This document shows positions 8,584 to 18,047 of a stretch of DNA of 64,000 nt, piece by piece. Positions within the stretch are counted from its first letter, which is position 1. Every line of letters begins with the position of its first letter. The stretch lies in assembly GCF_026157065.1 (NCBI RefSeq), contig NZ_JANLGQ010000001.1:186001-250000 (forward strand), given 5' to 3'. A program made the position numbers and the translations under genes. The notes under the pieces were generated by a model that was given only the letters and a program-made list of their open reading frames with translations, had not been told where the DNA came from and ran no database searches. Source of the DNA: Enterococcus sp. HY326 (GTDB lineage: Bacteria; Bacillota; Bacilli; Lactobacillales; Enterococcaceae).

Positions 8584-9399
8584 CTATTTTTTTGCTAAAT
8601 CCTGATGGGCAGCAGCCACGACGTCTTCGATTGAAACTTCTGGTAAGATTGAGCCGCTTGTCGCTGATTTTAAATGGACTAAAAATTCAATATTACCTTC
8701 ACCACCAGTAATCGGTGAATAGCTTAAGGCTGCGACTTGATAATTAGCCGTTTGGGCAAAGTCCAAAATATCCGTCAACACTTGCTGATGAACTTTTGGA
8801 TCTTTAATGATGCCGTTTTTACCAACGGCTTCTCGGCCAGCTTCAAATTGCGGCTTAATTAAGGCGACAACTGAACCACCAGACCTTAAAATCTTATGCA
8901 ACGGCGGCAGAATTAATTTAAGGGAGATAAAGGAGACATCAATACTGGCAAATTCCGGTTGCCCCTCAGTAAAATCTTCCGGCGTCGCATAGCGAAAATT
9001 GGTGCGCTCCATCACGACCACCCGGGAATCTTGCCGAATTTTCCAAGCCAATTGATTATAACCGACATCCAGGGCATAACTGAGTTTGGCGCCATTTTGC
9101 AGGGCGACATCCGTAAAGCCACCGGTGGAAGCTCCAATATCCAAAACGATTTTGTCTTTTAAAGAAATATCAAACACCTCAAGGGCTTTAGCCAACTTCA
9201 GGCCACCACGAGACACGTAAGGTAATTTTTCTCCTTTAATTTTTAACAAGCTGTCTGTTGCAATTTTTTCGCCAGGTTTATCAAGGCGTTCATTTTTTTC
9301 AGTGTATACCAAGCCAGCCATCACACCCCGCTTGGCTTTTTCTCGGGTTTCAAAGAGGCCCTGCTCATAGGCAAGGACATCTACACGTTCTTTCTTCAT
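8584..9399 (-). CDS. tlyA: TlyA family rRNA 2'-O-methyltransferase (hemolysin A family)
   Basis: A 271-residue protein with an N-terminal S4 RNA-binding domain (about 1-60, RVDVLAYEQGLFETREKAKR) and an FtsJ/RrmJ-type SAM methyltransferase domain (about 60-250, YVSRGGLKLAKAL then LDIGASTGGFTDVAL). Family members methylate ribosomal RNA cytidines; the old name hemolysin A comes from an indirect phenotype. It sits between ispA and argR, the conserved Firmicute order. Confidence 0.92.
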   Translation of the reverse strand: MKKERVDVLAYEQGLFETREKAKRGVMAGLVYTEKNERLDKPGEKIATDSLLKIKGEKLPYVSRGGLKLAKALEVFDISLKDKIVLDIGASTGGFTDVALQNGAKLSYALDVGYNQLAWKIRQDSRVVVMERTNFRYATPEDFTEGQPEFASIDVSFISLKLILPPLHKILRSGGSVVALIKPQFEAGREAVGKNGIIKDPKVHQQVLTDILDFAQTANYQVAALSYSPITGGEGNIEFLVHLKSATSGSILPEVSIEDVVAAAHQDLAKK

Positions 9400-9411
9400 G
9401 GTTCCCTCTTT

Positions 9412-10299
9412 CTAAGCCAATTCAAAACGGCCTATCAGCTGCTGCAAGAGATCAGCGTTAAAGGTTGTTTCGTTTTGAATGTCTCTCACAGTCGCTCTTG
9501 CTTCAATTAATTCTTTTCGCAAGGCTTCCTTTGCACCCTCCACACCCAAGAGAGCGGGATAAGTACTTTTAGCTAGCGCTTGATCACGACCAACTGTTTT
9601 ACCTAAAGCTTCAGTTGTACTGATAACATCCAAAAGATCATCTCTAATTTGAAAAGCCAAACCTAAATGACCAGCAATCTTTCTCAGCAAAGATAAAATT
9701 ATTGCGGATTGTTGCGTCAGCAATCCACCAGCCACAATACTATAGGTAATCAGTGCCCCCGTTTTCCGCTCATGAACTGCCATCAACTCAGACAATGACA
9801 GAGCTTCGTTTTCCCCTTGAATATCGGCGGACTGACCGGCAACCATTCCTTCGGTTCCAGCGGCAGCTGCAAGTTCTTGTACCAGTGCTAAATTTATTGC
9901 TGCCGGTAAATCTGCCTGTGCCAGTAATTGAAAGGCAGCAGTCAACAGACCATCGCCAGCTAAAATAGCTAACGCTTCGCCAAAAACTTTATGATTGGTC
10001 GCTTGTCCTCGCCGCAAATCGTCATCGTCCATCGCCGGTAAATCATCATGGATCAATGAATAGGTGTGAACCATTTCAACTGTAGCGGCCGCTTGATAAG
10101 CGCCTTGCGTCAGCTCTCCTTGAAAACCGGCAGCAATTGTCAAAACAAAGAGGGGGCGAATCCGTTTCCCGCCAGCCGCAATTGAATATTCCATCGCTTC
10201 TAGCAACTTTAAATCACTGGTATGCTGTTTTAAAAAATTTTTCATCACAGCTTCCACTTCTGGTAACTGCTCTTTAGAAAATGCAGCTAGACTACTCAT
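9412..10299 (-). CDS. ispA: Farnesyl/geranyl diphosphate synthase
   Basis: A trans-prenyl diphosphate synthase making the C15 precursor for undecaprenyl and quinone synthesis. Both aspartate-rich motifs are intact: [14 protein letters not shown] near residue 80 and DDLLD near 220. I start it at the ATG at 10299, six bases after AAGGGG, so it overlaps the xseB stop by eight bases and gives 295 residues. A longer in-frame start at 10314 lacks a ribosome site. Product chain length cannot be read with certainty, but the position beside xseB favours farnesyl diphosphate. Confidence 0.93.
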   Translation of the reverse strand: MSSLAAFSKEQLPEVEAVMKNFLKQHTSDLKLLEAMEYSIAAGGKRIRPLFVLTIAAGFQGELTQGAYQAAATVEMVHTYSLIHDDLPAMDDDDLRRGQATNHKVFGEALAILAGDGLLTAAFQLLAQADLPAAINLALVQELAAAAGTEGMVAGQSADIQGENEALSLSELMAVHERKTGALITYSIVAGGLLTQQSAIILSLLRKIAGHLGLAFQIRDDLLDVISTTEALGKTVGRDQALAKSTYPALLGVEGAKEALRKELIEARATVRDIQNETTFNADLLQQLIGRFELA

Positions 10300-10516
10300 T
10301 GTCTGCCCCTTCAAATAATTCTTCTTGATTATTGTCAGCCATAACTTTCGTCAAGGTTTTTTCCGCTTTGGTTAACGTGTCTTGGCATTGCTTGCTTAAT
10401 TCCATGCCTTTTTTAAAGGCACTCAAAGCTTCTTCAAGTGGCACGTCTCCTTGTTCCAGCTGGTTGACGATTTTTTCTAATTCAGTTAATGATTCTTCAA
10501 ATGTCGGATTGGCCAT
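10292..10516 (-). CDS. xseB: Exonuclease VII small subunit
   Basis: A 74-residue helical-hairpin protein ([20 protein letters not shown] then [20 protein letters not shown]) that binds along XseA to form exonuclease VII. Two consecutive ATG codons exist (10519 and 10516); the second has the better spacing from AGGAGG. The start lies inside the xseA 3' end (20-base overlap) and the stop inside ispA, so the three genes are translationally coupled. Confidence 0.94.
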   Translation of the reverse strand: MANPTFEESLTELEKIVNQLEQGDVPLEEALSAFKKGMELSKQCQDTLTKAEKTLTKVMADNNQEELFEGADNE

Positions 10517-11852
10517 CATCTGTCCTCCTAATGTCTTTTATTGCGGCAGTTGCCTCACCATCTGCATAGTGTATTGTAATTTCATCGTCTCTCTTTAAAT
10601 CAACGACCTGCCCGATAACTTCATCTTCTTTTGTTGTGTAACTGTAGCCGCGGCCCATAATTTTTAAAGGGCTTAGCAAATCCAGTGACTGGACAGCGTT
10701 TGAAAAAGCTTGTTGCTTTTTATCAAAGAGAGCAGTCATGCGGTTTTGTAATTTCTCATCTAGATAGTGTACCTGCTGTTGGGCAGCGGCGACTTTGACC
10801 GCTGGCGAATTTTGTAAAAGTCGGTGGGTCAAATTGACCACTTGGTTATTGGTTTCATTGGTCAGTGTTTGCATGCTGACCAGTAGCTGTTGCTTTAATT
10901 GATCCAGTTTTAAAGATTGGGCTTCGTACAAACGATTGGGCTGACGAAACACATAGGAATTAGCTAGGCGGCGATAGCGCTCCCCTTTAAACTGCAACTG
11001 TTTTGACAAGGCTTGCTCTAAGCGAACTTGCTTTTCTTTAATTTTCAACAATTCTTCACTGAGCACCGGTACGGCCAATTCAGCGGCGGCTGTCGGTGTC
11101 GCTGCCCGTACATCCGCTACTAAATCTGCAATCGTCGTATCCGTTTCATGACCGACAGAAGAAATAATCGGTGTTGCAGCTGCAAATATTGCCCGCGCAA
11201 CCCTTTCTTCATTAAAGGGCCACAAATCCTCAATTGAACCGCCGCCACGCCCGATAATCATCGTGTCAAAATTCCCTAGAGCTTCGACCCGTTGAATATT
11301 GCGGACCAAATCATCGGCAGCTTGATTTCCCTGAACTAGCGTTGGAAATAAAACTAGCTGGGCAATTGGATAACGCCGCTGAATGGTGGTGATAATATCA
11401 CGGATAACAGCCCCACTAGGACTAGTTAGGACAGCGATTCTTTTAGGAAATCGGGGGAGCAGTTTTTTAGGGGCAGAAAATAAACCCTCTTGATTTAATT
11501 TTTCCTGCAGCTCAGCTAAGGCTTGATACAAAGCCCCGACGCCATCCGGTTCCATATGCTCAATATAAATCTGGTAATTGCCGCTGGCCTCATACAGAGA
11601 AATACGCCCAACAACTAGCACCTTCATACCTTCCTTTGGCTGAAATTTCAGCTTTTGAAAGGCACCTTTAAACATAATAGCGGAAATTTTTGCCCCGTCA
11701 TCCTTCAAGCTAAAGTATTGATGGGCATTGGGCCGCATTCGAAAATTAGAAATTTCCCCCGTCAGATAAACCCGCTCCAAATAAGGATCGGCTTCAAATT
11801 TGCGTTTTAAGTATTTCGTTAAGGCGGTAATCGTTAAATATTGATTTTCCAT
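10497..11852 (-). CDS. xseA: Exonuclease VII large subunit
   Basis: The catalytic subunit of exonuclease VII, which degrades single-stranded DNA in both directions. It is 451 residues with an N-terminal OB-fold (about 1-100), the nuclease core containing [15 protein letters not shown] and [14 protein letters not shown] (about 130-240), and a long coiled-coil region that carries XseB. It overlaps xseB by 20 bases and follows folD after an eight-base gap, so it belongs to the same operon. Confidence 0.96.
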   Translation of the reverse strand: MENQYLTITALTKYLKRKFEADPYLERVYLTGEISNFRMRPNAHQYFSLKDDGAKISAIMFKGAFQKLKFQPKEGMKVLVVGRISLYEASGNYQIYIEHMEPDGVGALYQALAELQEKLNQEGLFSAPKKLLPRFPKRIAVLTSPSGAVIRDIITTIQRRYPIAQLVLFPTLVQGNQAADDLVRNIQRVEALGNFDTMIIGRGGGSIEDLWPFNEERVARAIFAAATPIISSVGHETDTTIADLVADVRAATPTAAAELAVPVLSEELLKIKEKQVRLEQALSKQLQFKGERYRRLANSYVFRQPNRLYEAQSLKLDQLKQQLLVSMQTLTNETNNQVVNLTHRLLQNSPAVKVAAAQQQVHYLDEKLQNRMTALFDKKQQAFSNAVQSLDLLSPLKIMGRGYSYTTKEDEVIGQVVDLKRDDEITIHYADGEATAAIKDIRRTDDGQSDI

Positions 11853-11860
11853 ATTTTTTA

Positions 11861-12709
11861 TTACCCTTGGCTTCTTTTAGCAGCCTCAACGGTTTGCTGC
11901 ATCAACATGGTGATTGTCATGGGACCAACACCACCTGGAACTGGTGTGATAAAGTCAACAAGCGGTTCAACAGCTTTGAAGTCCACATCGCCGACTAACT
12001 TCCCTGTGTCATTGCGATTCATGCCGACATCAATGACCACTGCTCCGGGTTTTATAAATTCTTCGGTGACAAATTCACCACGACCGATAGCCACGACTAA
12101 AATATCAGCCGTTCTAGCAACTGCTGGCAAATCTTTGGTGCGGGAATGAGTGATTGTCACAGTCGCATTTTTTTCTAATAATAAAATCGACATCGGTTTG
12201 CCAACAATATTGCTGCGGCCGATTACGACGGCGGTTTTTCCTTCTAAATCAATATCATAAGCTGCAAACATTTTCATGATGCCATAAGGAGTGCAGGGAA
12301 TCATCTCTGCCTCACCGGCTAACAGTTTACCTAAATTCATTGGGTGAAAGCCATCCACATCTTTTCTCGGATCAATTGCTAAAAGCACTTTTTCTTCATC
12401 AATGTGTTTGGGCAGTGGCAATTGCACTAAGATGCCGTGGAAAAGAGGGTCTTGGTTATAAGCTGCAATTTTTGTTAACAAATCGGCTTCGCTGATTGTT
12501 TCCGGTAAGCGTTCGACCCTTGAGAAAATACCAATTTTTTCTGCCGCTCTTTCCTTATTGCGGACATAGACTTGGCTGGCAGAATCTTCTCCGACTAATA
12601 AAACAACGAGGCCCGGCTGCAAACCTTTTTCTTTTAAGTTTTCTACCTCAGTTGCTATTTCTGACTGCATTTTTTGTGCGAGTTCTTTTCCATCAATGAT
12701 TGTTGCCAT
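11861..12709 (-). CDS. folD: FolD, methylene-THF dehydrogenase/cyclohydrolase
   Basis: A bifunctional enzyme interconverting methylene-, methenyl- and formyl-tetrahydrofolate. The catalytic lysine lies in [14 protein letters not shown] (near 55), the QLPLPKHID loop near 100, the nucleotide site [12 protein letters not shown] near 160-175, and the [10 protein letters not shown] motif near the C-terminus. The length of 282 is normal. In many Firmicutes folD follows nusB directly; here a 200-bp repeat separates the two and folD has its own promoter. Confidence 0.97.
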   Translation of the reverse strand: MATIIDGKELAQKMQSEIATEVENLKEKGLQPGLVVLLVGEDSASQVYVRNKERAAEKIGIFSRVERLPETISEADLLTKIAAYNQDPLFHGILVQLPLPKHIDEEKVLLAIDPRKDVDGFHPMNLGKLLAGEAEMIPCTPYGIMKMFAAYDIDLEGKTAVVIGRSNIVGKPMSILLLEKNATVTITHSRTKDLPAVARTADILVVAIGRGEFVTEEFIKPGAVVIDVGMNRNDTGKLVGDVDFKAVEPLVDFITPVPGGVGPMTITMLMQQTVEAAKRSQG

Positions 12710-12741
12710 GTTACTGCCTCCTTCATCTCTTCAATGGTCTA

Positions 12742-12769
12742 ATTTTAGCATAGAACCAGCCCTCGGCAA
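12742..12769 (-). promoter_or_regulatory. Promoter of the folD-xseA-xseB-ispA unit
   Basis: Minus-strand TTGCCG (12769-12764) and TAAAAT (12747-12742) separated by 16 bases, about 30 bases before folD. It lies downstream of the dispersed repeat, so it would restart transcription beyond it. Confidence 0.6.
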
Positions 12770-12831
12770 AGGTTGAGCTTGCTTTTTAACCGAGTGGCCT
12801 GACCTCATTTTTACAAAATTTTTTGGAATAG

Positions 12832-13035
12832 AAAAAAGCCTGTGACATTAGTTAAACAGAATTGAACTTCACCAACAATAATTAGTAAGTACCACTAGAT
12901 ATTATTGATTTAGAACGAAGACCTGTTGCGCAGTAGGAGCATGGCCCTTTTTGCCTTGCAACCCCACTGAACTACAACGACAAAACAATATCGTTCAAAA
13001 TTTCTTCTGTTAAAAAGACTAGTGTCACAGCCTTT
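12832..13035. repeat. Dispersed palindromic repeat, copy A
   Basis: About 204 bp whose two ends are imperfect inverted copies: the left end runs AAAAAAGCC-TGTGACATTAG-TTAAACAGAA and the right end is its complement (TTCTGTTAAAA-CTAGTGTCACAGCC). The centre includes GAACGAAGACC. Copies B (22760-22922, opposite orientation) and C (47024-47223) share these ends and the centre. It lies between nusB and folD. The form resembles the EFAR repeats described in E. faecalis, from memory. Confidence 0.8.
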
Positions 13036-13045
13036 CAAAAAATGT

Positions 13046-13483
13046 TTATTGATCTTTAATCACATTAGACAAAACACCGTTCACAAACTTACGGGATTGG
13101 TCATCACTAAAGGTTTTTGCCAATTCTAGCGCCTCATTCAAAGCAACTGTTGCTGGTACATCCTCAACATAAAGAATTTCAAAAATTGCGATACGCAGAA
13201 TGATTAAATCCATTTTGGCAATCCGTGAAACCGTCCATTTTGCCTTTAGGTGCTTAGCGATAATCCCATCAATTTCCGCCTGCTTGGCAACGACGCCTTC
13301 TACTAATAAATCCAGATAAGTAGGGACAAAGGCATCCTCTTCATCATTTAATAAATCCTGATGATCTAATTCAATCGCATTGTAAATGGCATCTTGCTTA
13401 GATAAATCGGCATTAAAATCCAAAGGAAATAATGCCTGCAAAGCTTTTTCACGAATCTCGTGACGGGTTAATTCTTTACTCAT
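13046..13483 (-). CDS. nusB: NusB, transcription antitermination factor
   Basis: An all-helical RNA-binding protein (145 residues) that with NusE binds boxA of ribosomal RNA operons. It starts [23 protein letters not shown] and ends with the conserved [26 protein letters not shown] region. The ATG at 13483 is five bases after GAGGA; an upstream in-frame ATG has no such site. Its start overlaps the stop of the Asp23-family gene by eight bases, so the two are coupled. Confidence 0.95.
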   Translation of the reverse strand: MSKELTRHEIREKALQALFPLDFNADLSKQDAIYNAIELDHQDLLNDEEDAFVPTYLDLLVEGVVAKQAEIDGIIAKHLKAKWTVSRIAKMDLIILRIAIFEILYVEDVPATVALNEALELAKTFSDDQSRKFVNGVLSNVIKDQ

Positions 13484-13907
13484 GGGTTTCCTCATCTTCA
13501 TCTGGGAATAGATCAGCTAAGTTGGGCTGCTCCGTTTTTTCAGGAATGACTGCAACAACGTGAATATTAACCTCAGCTAATTCCACATCCGTCATAAAGA
13601 GCACTTGTTGTTTCACCCGCTCTTGCATGTCCATCGCAATTTTTGGCACGGAAGTCCCATAGTTTAAATAGCAATAGATGTCCACATTAATCGCACCTTC
13701 TTCGGTGAAGGTTAAATAAACGCCTTTACCGTAAGCAGCCCGGCCTAACAGCTCATTGACATTGCTGGCTAGAGTACCCCGCATGCCGTAGACTCCGTCC
13801 ACTTTTGAAGCGGCAATGCCGATGATGACTTCTATTACTTCTGGAGCAATCACGATTTCTCCTAATTCATGGTTTACGTCTAACACTAAACTTTTTTCGT
13901 CAGCCAT
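13476..13907 (-). CDS. Asp23/Gls24 family protein (YqhY type)
   Basis: A 143-residue cytoplasmic protein of the Asp23 family. The typical core is [24 protein letters not shown] near the N-terminus followed by [24 protein letters not shown], and it has an acidic tail. The member located beside nusB corresponds to YqhY of Bacillus, linked there to control of acetyl-CoA carboxylase, rather than to the envelope-stress Asp23/AmaP pair. The ATG at 13907 is eight bases after AAGGAG; a TTG two codons upstream is less well placed. Confidence 0.9.
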   Translation of the reverse strand: MADEKSLVLDVNHELGEIVIAPEVIEVIIGIAASKVDGVYGMRGTLASNVNELLGRAAYGKGVYLTFTEEGAINVDIYCYLNYGTSVPKIAMDMQERVKQQVLFMTDVELAEVNIHVVAVIPEKTEQPNLADLFPDEDEETHE

Positions 13908-14067
13908 AATCAAATCTCCTTTAATCTAATCTTCCCTTGAAATTTTCACGGGTCGCTAGTTAATAAAACAGTTCTCCTAGCTTTACTAAAGTAAAACTTC
14001 ATTGATAGTGTATCAGAAATTGCAGTCTGACGCTATCTTTAAATCAATAGCAAGAAATTGGTTTACT

Positions 14068-15132
14068 CTATAAAATAATCAATTCCTTTGGTGAATGGGT
14101 CAAGACTTGATTGCCGTCTTTTGTAATCAACAAATCATCTTCAATCCGCACGCCGCCGATACCGGGTAGATAAATTCCAGGTTCATCAGTAATCACATTG
14201 CCTTGAACAAAGGCCTTATCTGCTCTAAAGGAAACATTTGGGCCTTCATGAATTTCAAGACCAATTCCATGACCCGTCGAATGACCAAAGGCTTCGCCGT
14301 AACCAAAAGAAGCGATATGTTCTCTGGCAACAGCATCCAATTGAATCCCAGTGATGCCTGGTTGCGCCACTTCAATCACCTTTAATTGCGCTTCTAAGAC
14401 AATTTGATAGATTTCTTTTAGCTTGTCACCGGGATTGCCAATCGCAAAAGTCCGAGTCATATCAGATACATACCCTTGATAGTAGCACCCGAAATCTAGC
14501 GTAATCAAATCATTTTTTTCAATGATTTTTTCGCTGGCTACTCCGTGGGGCATTGCTGAGCGTAGACCGCTAGCAACAATCGTATCAAAGGAAACACTAG
14601 TAGCCCCTAAAGAGCGCATATAAAAATCCAATTCATTAGCAACTTGGATTTCTGTCATGCCGGGTTTAATAAAATTCAAAATATGTTTAAAGCCTTGATC
14701 TGCAATATCACAGGCCTTTTGAATTAAAGCCACTTCAGCTTCATCTTTGACTTCCCGTAAATCTTCCATTAAACCTGCGACTGGTACAAGTTCAGCTGAA
14801 ATAATTTCTTCCAAAACAGAATACTCAGCAAAGCTGACAAAGTTTTCTTCAAAGCCCATGCTATTCAAATTATCTTTGTTGCTTAGATTGGCTACCTCAT
14901 CAAAAATCGGCCCGCTGTTTTTGACAATCTCAAAGCCTGCTGCTTGTTTGCCAGCTTGCTCCGTGTAACGAAAATCTGTGACAAAATAAGCATTTTCTAA
15001 AGTTATCAACGCTAGACCGGTAGTGCCGGTGAAATTTGTGAAGTAGCGTAAATTGTAGGGACTAGTAATTAAAAAGCTGTCTAATCCCTCCGTTTTCATC
15101 ATCTGCCGTAATTTTTCAACTCTTAAACTCAT
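14068..15132 (-). CDS. M24 family Xaa-Pro dipeptidase/aminopeptidase P
   Basis: A metallopeptidase that removes residues next to proline. The 354-residue protein has the creatinase-type N-terminal domain and a C-terminal pita-bread domain with the five metal ligands visible in DFGCYYQGYVSDMTR (two Asp), HSTGHGIGLEIHEGP (His), DEPGIYL (Glu) and RIEDDLL (Glu). I use the ATG at 15132, seven bases after AGGAGG; a longer reading frame to 15213 lacks a site. A TATAAT box is at about 15161-15166. In many Firmicutes efp follows this gene; here it does not. Confidence 0.92.
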   Translation of the reverse strand: MSLRVEKLRQMMKTEGLDSFLITSPYNLRYFTNFTGTTGLALITLENAYFVTDFRYTEQAGKQAAGFEIVKNSGPIFDEVANLSNKDNLNSMGFEENFVSFAEYSVLEEIISAELVPVAGLMEDLREVKDEAEVALIQKACDIADQGFKHILNFIKPGMTEIQVANELDFYMRSLGATSVSFDTIVASGLRSAMPHGVASEKIIEKNDLITLDFGCYYQGYVSDMTRTFAIGNPGDKLKEIYQIVLEAQLKVIEVAQPGITGIQLDAVAREHIASFGYGEAFGHSTGHGIGLEIHEGPNVSFRADKAFVQGNVITDEPGIYLPGIGGVRIEDDLLITKDGNQVLTHSPKELIIL

Positions 15133-15329
15133 GTGATGGCCTCCTCTTAGTTTTCCTAACCTATTATAGCAGAAAAAAACACAAGTAAAATCTCCCAGCA
15201 CTTTTTTCCCCAATACTTTTAGAAAAATTATGAAGATTTTTTCATTTTTATTTCATGGAGAAAAAGTTTTTTTCTTTCTCAGCTCCAGTAAACTAATTAT
15301 ATCAAGTTCATATAGAGGAGGAGTTCAAA

Positions 15330-15584
15330 ATGGATCGTAAATTGTTGTTAAAATTAGCCGCTGGTGCCGGCACTTTAGTGGGAGCTGGCTTATTATTGGC
15401 CACCTTGTTTAGCTATTTAGAATATTATCGCTATGGTTTTTTCATTGATATGGAGGACCGTTTGGAATTATTTTTACCGGCAATTTTAGGGATTATTTTA
15501 ATTGGCTTTGCGCTGTCACTACCGGCCCTATTTAAAAAATGGGCCAACACCAATCCAGAAGACAAGCATTGGAAGGATTTCTAA
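15330..15584 (+). CDS. Small two-span membrane protein, unknown function
   Basis: An 84-residue protein preceded by GAGGAGG. Two hydrophobic helices (about 5-28 and 45-66) are separated by an aromatic and acidic loop (YLEYYRYGFFIDMED) and followed by a charged tail. I do not recognise a family. It is a single-gene unit on the plus strand, flanked by the divergent peptidase promoter and two hairpins after the stop. Confidence 0.7.
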   Translation: MDRKLLLKLAAGAGTLVGAGLLLATLFSYLEYYRYGFFIDMEDRLELFLPAILGIILIGFALSLPALFKKWANTNPEDKHWKDF

Positions 15585-15599
15585 CCCATTAGGTACCAC

Positions 15600-15649
15600 C
15601 AACTTATCGACAAAGCTAACGCTGAACTGGAGGCTTACTAGATAAGTTG
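15600..15649 (+). other. Inverted repeat downstream of the small membrane protein gene
   Basis: CAACTTATC at 15600-15608 pairs with GATAAGTTG at 15641-15649 around a 32-base loop that contains a short AAGC/GCTT pairing. No T-run follows, so it is not a standard terminator; it may stabilise the 3' end. Confidence 0.4.
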
Positions 15650-15656
15650 TTTAAAT

Positions 15657-15716
15657 AAAAAAGCACGAGCTGGATAATTGGACCTGTTTTACAGGTTCAA
15701 CCAACTTGTGCTTTTT
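15657..15716. terminator. Bidirectional intrinsic terminator
   Basis: AAAAGCACGAG-TGG pairs with CCA-CTTGTGCTTTT, with an inner GACCTG/CAGGTTC stem. A and T runs on both sides let it end the plus-strand membrane protein gene and the minus-strand manO gene, whose stop is at its edge. Confidence 0.85.
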
Positions 15717-15717
15717 A

Positions 15718-16101
15718 TTATGACTGCTGTTTTTTGCCAAAGCGATTTTTTAAGCTGCGATTCAAAACTTGGAAAAAGCCTAATGAACGAACCATGTGAT
15801 CAGCTGGCACATACTCTCTAATTGCCCGTAAAACCTTTTTGGGCTCTTTTGAGGCAAAGGTGAATAAACCATTTTGTTTGGTTCGAATAGCATAACGGGG
15901 AATCCATTTTCCTTTGAAAATCACCGAAGCGATGACCACATCGACTTCCTCCCAAGGAATTTGAATAAACTTGCGGGAATCCCTCGTATCATAATATTCA
16001 AACGCATTATCCCCTACCATGATTTTTCCATAGTTATTCATTCCCATAAAAGATTGTCCATCAATTGTTAAATCAACCTTGGTATTCAATGATTGTACCA
16101 T
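15718..16101 (-). CDS. manO: DUF956 family protein ManO
   Basis: A 127-residue DUF956 protein, a family that almost always accompanies mannose-class PTS operons in Firmicutes and is called ManO. The core motif region NTKVDLTIDGQSFMGMNNYG and the PWEEVDVVIASVIFKGKWIPR segment are typical. The start is the ATG at 16101, eight bases after GGAG; the ATG two codons upstream is too close to that site. It lies 176 bases after mptD with an inverted repeat between. Biochemical function is unknown; a regulatory role in PTS expression has been proposed. Confidence 0.88.
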   Translation of the reverse strand: MVQSLNTKVDLTIDGQSFMGMNNYGKIMVGDNAFEYYDTRDSRKFIQIPWEEVDVVIASVIFKGKWIPRYAIRTKQNGLFTFASKEPKKVLRAIREYVPADHMVRSLGFFQVLNRSLKNRFGKKQQS

Positions 16102-16219
16102 CTTCATCGCTCCATTTCTTTCTTTTAGTATAAATGAGCCTGTTATAAATTTCTAATAAAAGGGACTATCACTTATCTGTAAGTAACACTCCTTAATTTA
16201 GAAAAACTGACAGGAGCCA

Positions 16220-16255
16220 GTTTAAGAATAGCTGTAAAACGAACTATTCTTAAAC
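16220..16255. other. 12-bp perfect inverted repeat between mptD and manO
   Basis: GTTTAAGAATAG at 16220-16231 pairs with CTATTCTTAAAC at 16244-16255. No T-run follows on the minus strand, so it may be a weak terminator or an mRNA-stabilising stem that lowers manO expression relative to the transporter. Confidence 0.55.
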
Positions 16256-16277
16256 AAAAACCCCCGCAGAAAAAATC

Positions 16278-17189
16278 TTACATAATGTTTAAAACGTGTA
16301 AGCCAACACCGACTACAAATAGACCGATGATGATGATGATTGGAGAAATTTTCTTCTTCAATAACCACATACACAATAAAGTCAGAAGTAATGCAGCTAA
16401 TCCAGGAATCAGACTGTCCAGATTATCTTGTAGGGTTGTCGTTTGAATATTAGACAAGGACAAACCTGAAGAATATTGTTCAATAGCTGATTTAATTCCC
16501 TCTGTACCGCTTGGTAATTTACTCCAATCGATGAAAGCACCATCAGATAATTGAACCTGTGAAACAACTGGTGTGAAGGAAACACTTACCCAGCGTTCAA
16601 CGAGTGAACCTAGGACAAACATCCCTAAAATAGAAGCACCTTTAGTTACTTTTTGCAATAAACCGCCGGATAAATCTTCTGTGATTTTTGAACCAGCTTT
16701 GTAGCCAAATTCTTGTGTATACCACATGAAGGCCATCCGAATAATATTCCAAGCCACAAAGAAAATAATTGGGCCTAAAATACTGCCAGATAATGCTAGA
16801 GAAGCGCCAAGGGCACCTAACATTGGGCGCACAGTGAACCAGAAAACTGGGTCACCAACACCGGCCAAAGGACCCATCATGCCGACTTTAACCCCTTGAA
16901 TTGCCACGTCATCAACTGGTGCGCCATTGGCCCGTTCTTCTTCCAAAGCCAAAGTTACCCCAAGGATTGGTGAAGCAATGTATGGGTGAGTATTAAAGAA
17001 TTCCAAGTGACGTTTTAAAGCGGCACTGCGGTCTTCTTTGCTTTTGTATAATTTTTTAATTGCTGGAATCATTGAAAATGCCCAGCCACCGTTTTGCATC
17101 CGTTCATAGTTCCAAGAACCTTGAATGAAGGTTGAGCGTAGGAAAACGGAAGTACGATCTTTTTTAGTTAATTCGATTCTTTCTGCCAT
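16278..17189 (-). CDS. mptD: Mannose-class PTS membrane subunit IID
   Basis: The EIID component of the mannose/glucose phosphotransferase permease, 303 residues. It begins with ELTKKDRTSVFLRSTFIQGSWNYERMQ, has the conserved GGWAFSMIPAIKKLY and KVGMMGPLAGVGDPVFWFTVRP regions, and ends with hydrophobic segments. With EIIC it forms the sugar channel and, in related bacteria, the receptor for class IIa bacteriocins. It follows mptC by 18 bases. Confidence 0.95.
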   Translation of the reverse strand: MAERIELTKKDRTSVFLRSTFIQGSWNYERMQNGGWAFSMIPAIKKLYKSKEDRSAALKRHLEFFNTHPYIASPILGVTLALEEERANGAPVDDVAIQGVKVGMMGPLAGVGDPVFWFTVRPMLGALGASLALSGSILGPIIFFVAWNIIRMAFMWYTQEFGYKAGSKITEDLSGGLLQKVTKGASILGMFVLGSLVERWVSVSFTPVVSQVQLSDGAFIDWSKLPSGTEGIKSAIEQYSSGLSLSNIQTTTLQDNLDSLIPGLAALLLTLLCMWLLKKKISPIIIIIGLFVVGVGLHVLNIM

Positions 17190-17207
17190 TTTTTTCTCCT
17201 CCGTTTC

Positions 17208-18020
17208 CTAATAGTCATTCAAGATGTCGCCTAAAGGATCGCCGGTGTTTGAACCGCCGCCGCCTGTAGAAGAACCTTGGTTTTCTGTAATGTTTAAGTA
17301 AATCAAAGCAATCGCAACAGCTAACGCACCAATTGCAATTAATGTTAATTCGCTGATAGCTGCAATGACAAAACCGATAACGAAGAATGGCCATACTTCA
17401 CGAGTTGCCATCATGTTAATAACCATTGCATACCCAACAGCTACCACCATACCACCACCGATTGCCATACCATCAGTTAACCAAGCTGGCATTGAATTTA
17501 AAAATCCGCTAACTGTTGCAGCTGGGATTAATAATAAAGCGCCAGCAGGTAAAGCAATCCGGATACCTTGCATGATAACCGCAATAATATGCCATCTTTC
17601 AATTGCTTTGTAGTCACCTTTTTCAGCAGCCGCATCCATAAAGTGAACGATTGGCACAGCCAAAGTCCGAACAATCATGGTTAAGAATAAACCAGCGACA
17701 GCCAATGGAATCGCAACGGCAATGGCAGTGTCAACACCATTTTCGCCTTGTCCACCTAAAACTAAAATAATTGCTGAAGCAACTGAAGCTAAAGCCGCAT
17801 CCGGTGCAACAGCGGCACCAATATTAGCCCAACCTAAAGCGATCATTTGCAATGATCCCCCAAGGATAATACAAGCTGTCAAATTACCAGTAACTAAGCC
17901 GATTAATGTACACGCAACTAATGGTTGATGGAATTGGAATTCATCCAAGATACCTTCCATACCAGCTAGAAATGCGACAAGAACGACCAGAATCATTTGA
18001 ATAATATTTAAATCACCCAT
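17208..18020 (-). CDS. mptC: Mannose-class PTS membrane subunit IIC
   Basis: The EIIC component, 270 residues, with the family start (IIQMILVVLVAFLAGMEGILDEFQFHQPLVACTLIG region), the GGSLQMIALGWANIGAAVAPDAALAS segment and about eight membrane helices. The C-terminus ends in a flexible glycine/serine tail with GDPLGDILNDY. EIIC residues are known determinants of class IIa bacteriocin sensitivity in enterococci. It sits between mptA and mptD with short spacing. Confidence 0.95.
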   Translation of the reverse strand: MGDLNIIQMILVVLVAFLAGMEGILDEFQFHQPLVACTLIGLVTGNLTACIILGGSLQMIALGWANIGAAVAPDAALASVASAIILVLGGQGENGVDTAIAVAIPLAVAGLFLTMIVRTLAVPIVHFMDAAAEKGDYKAIERWHIIAVIMQGIRIALPAGALLLIPAATVSGFLNSMPAWLTDGMAIGGGMVVAVGYAMVINMMATREVWPFFVIGFVIAAISELTLIAIGALAVAIALIYLNITENQGSSTGGGGSNTGDPLGDILNDY

Positions 18021-18047
18021 GGAATTTCTTACCTCCTAGTTAAACTT

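Noticed and set aside
8584-9399. Hemolysin
   Set aside because: The TlyA name is historical. The S4 and FtsJ-type domains make it an rRNA methyltransferase, and no pore-forming features are present.
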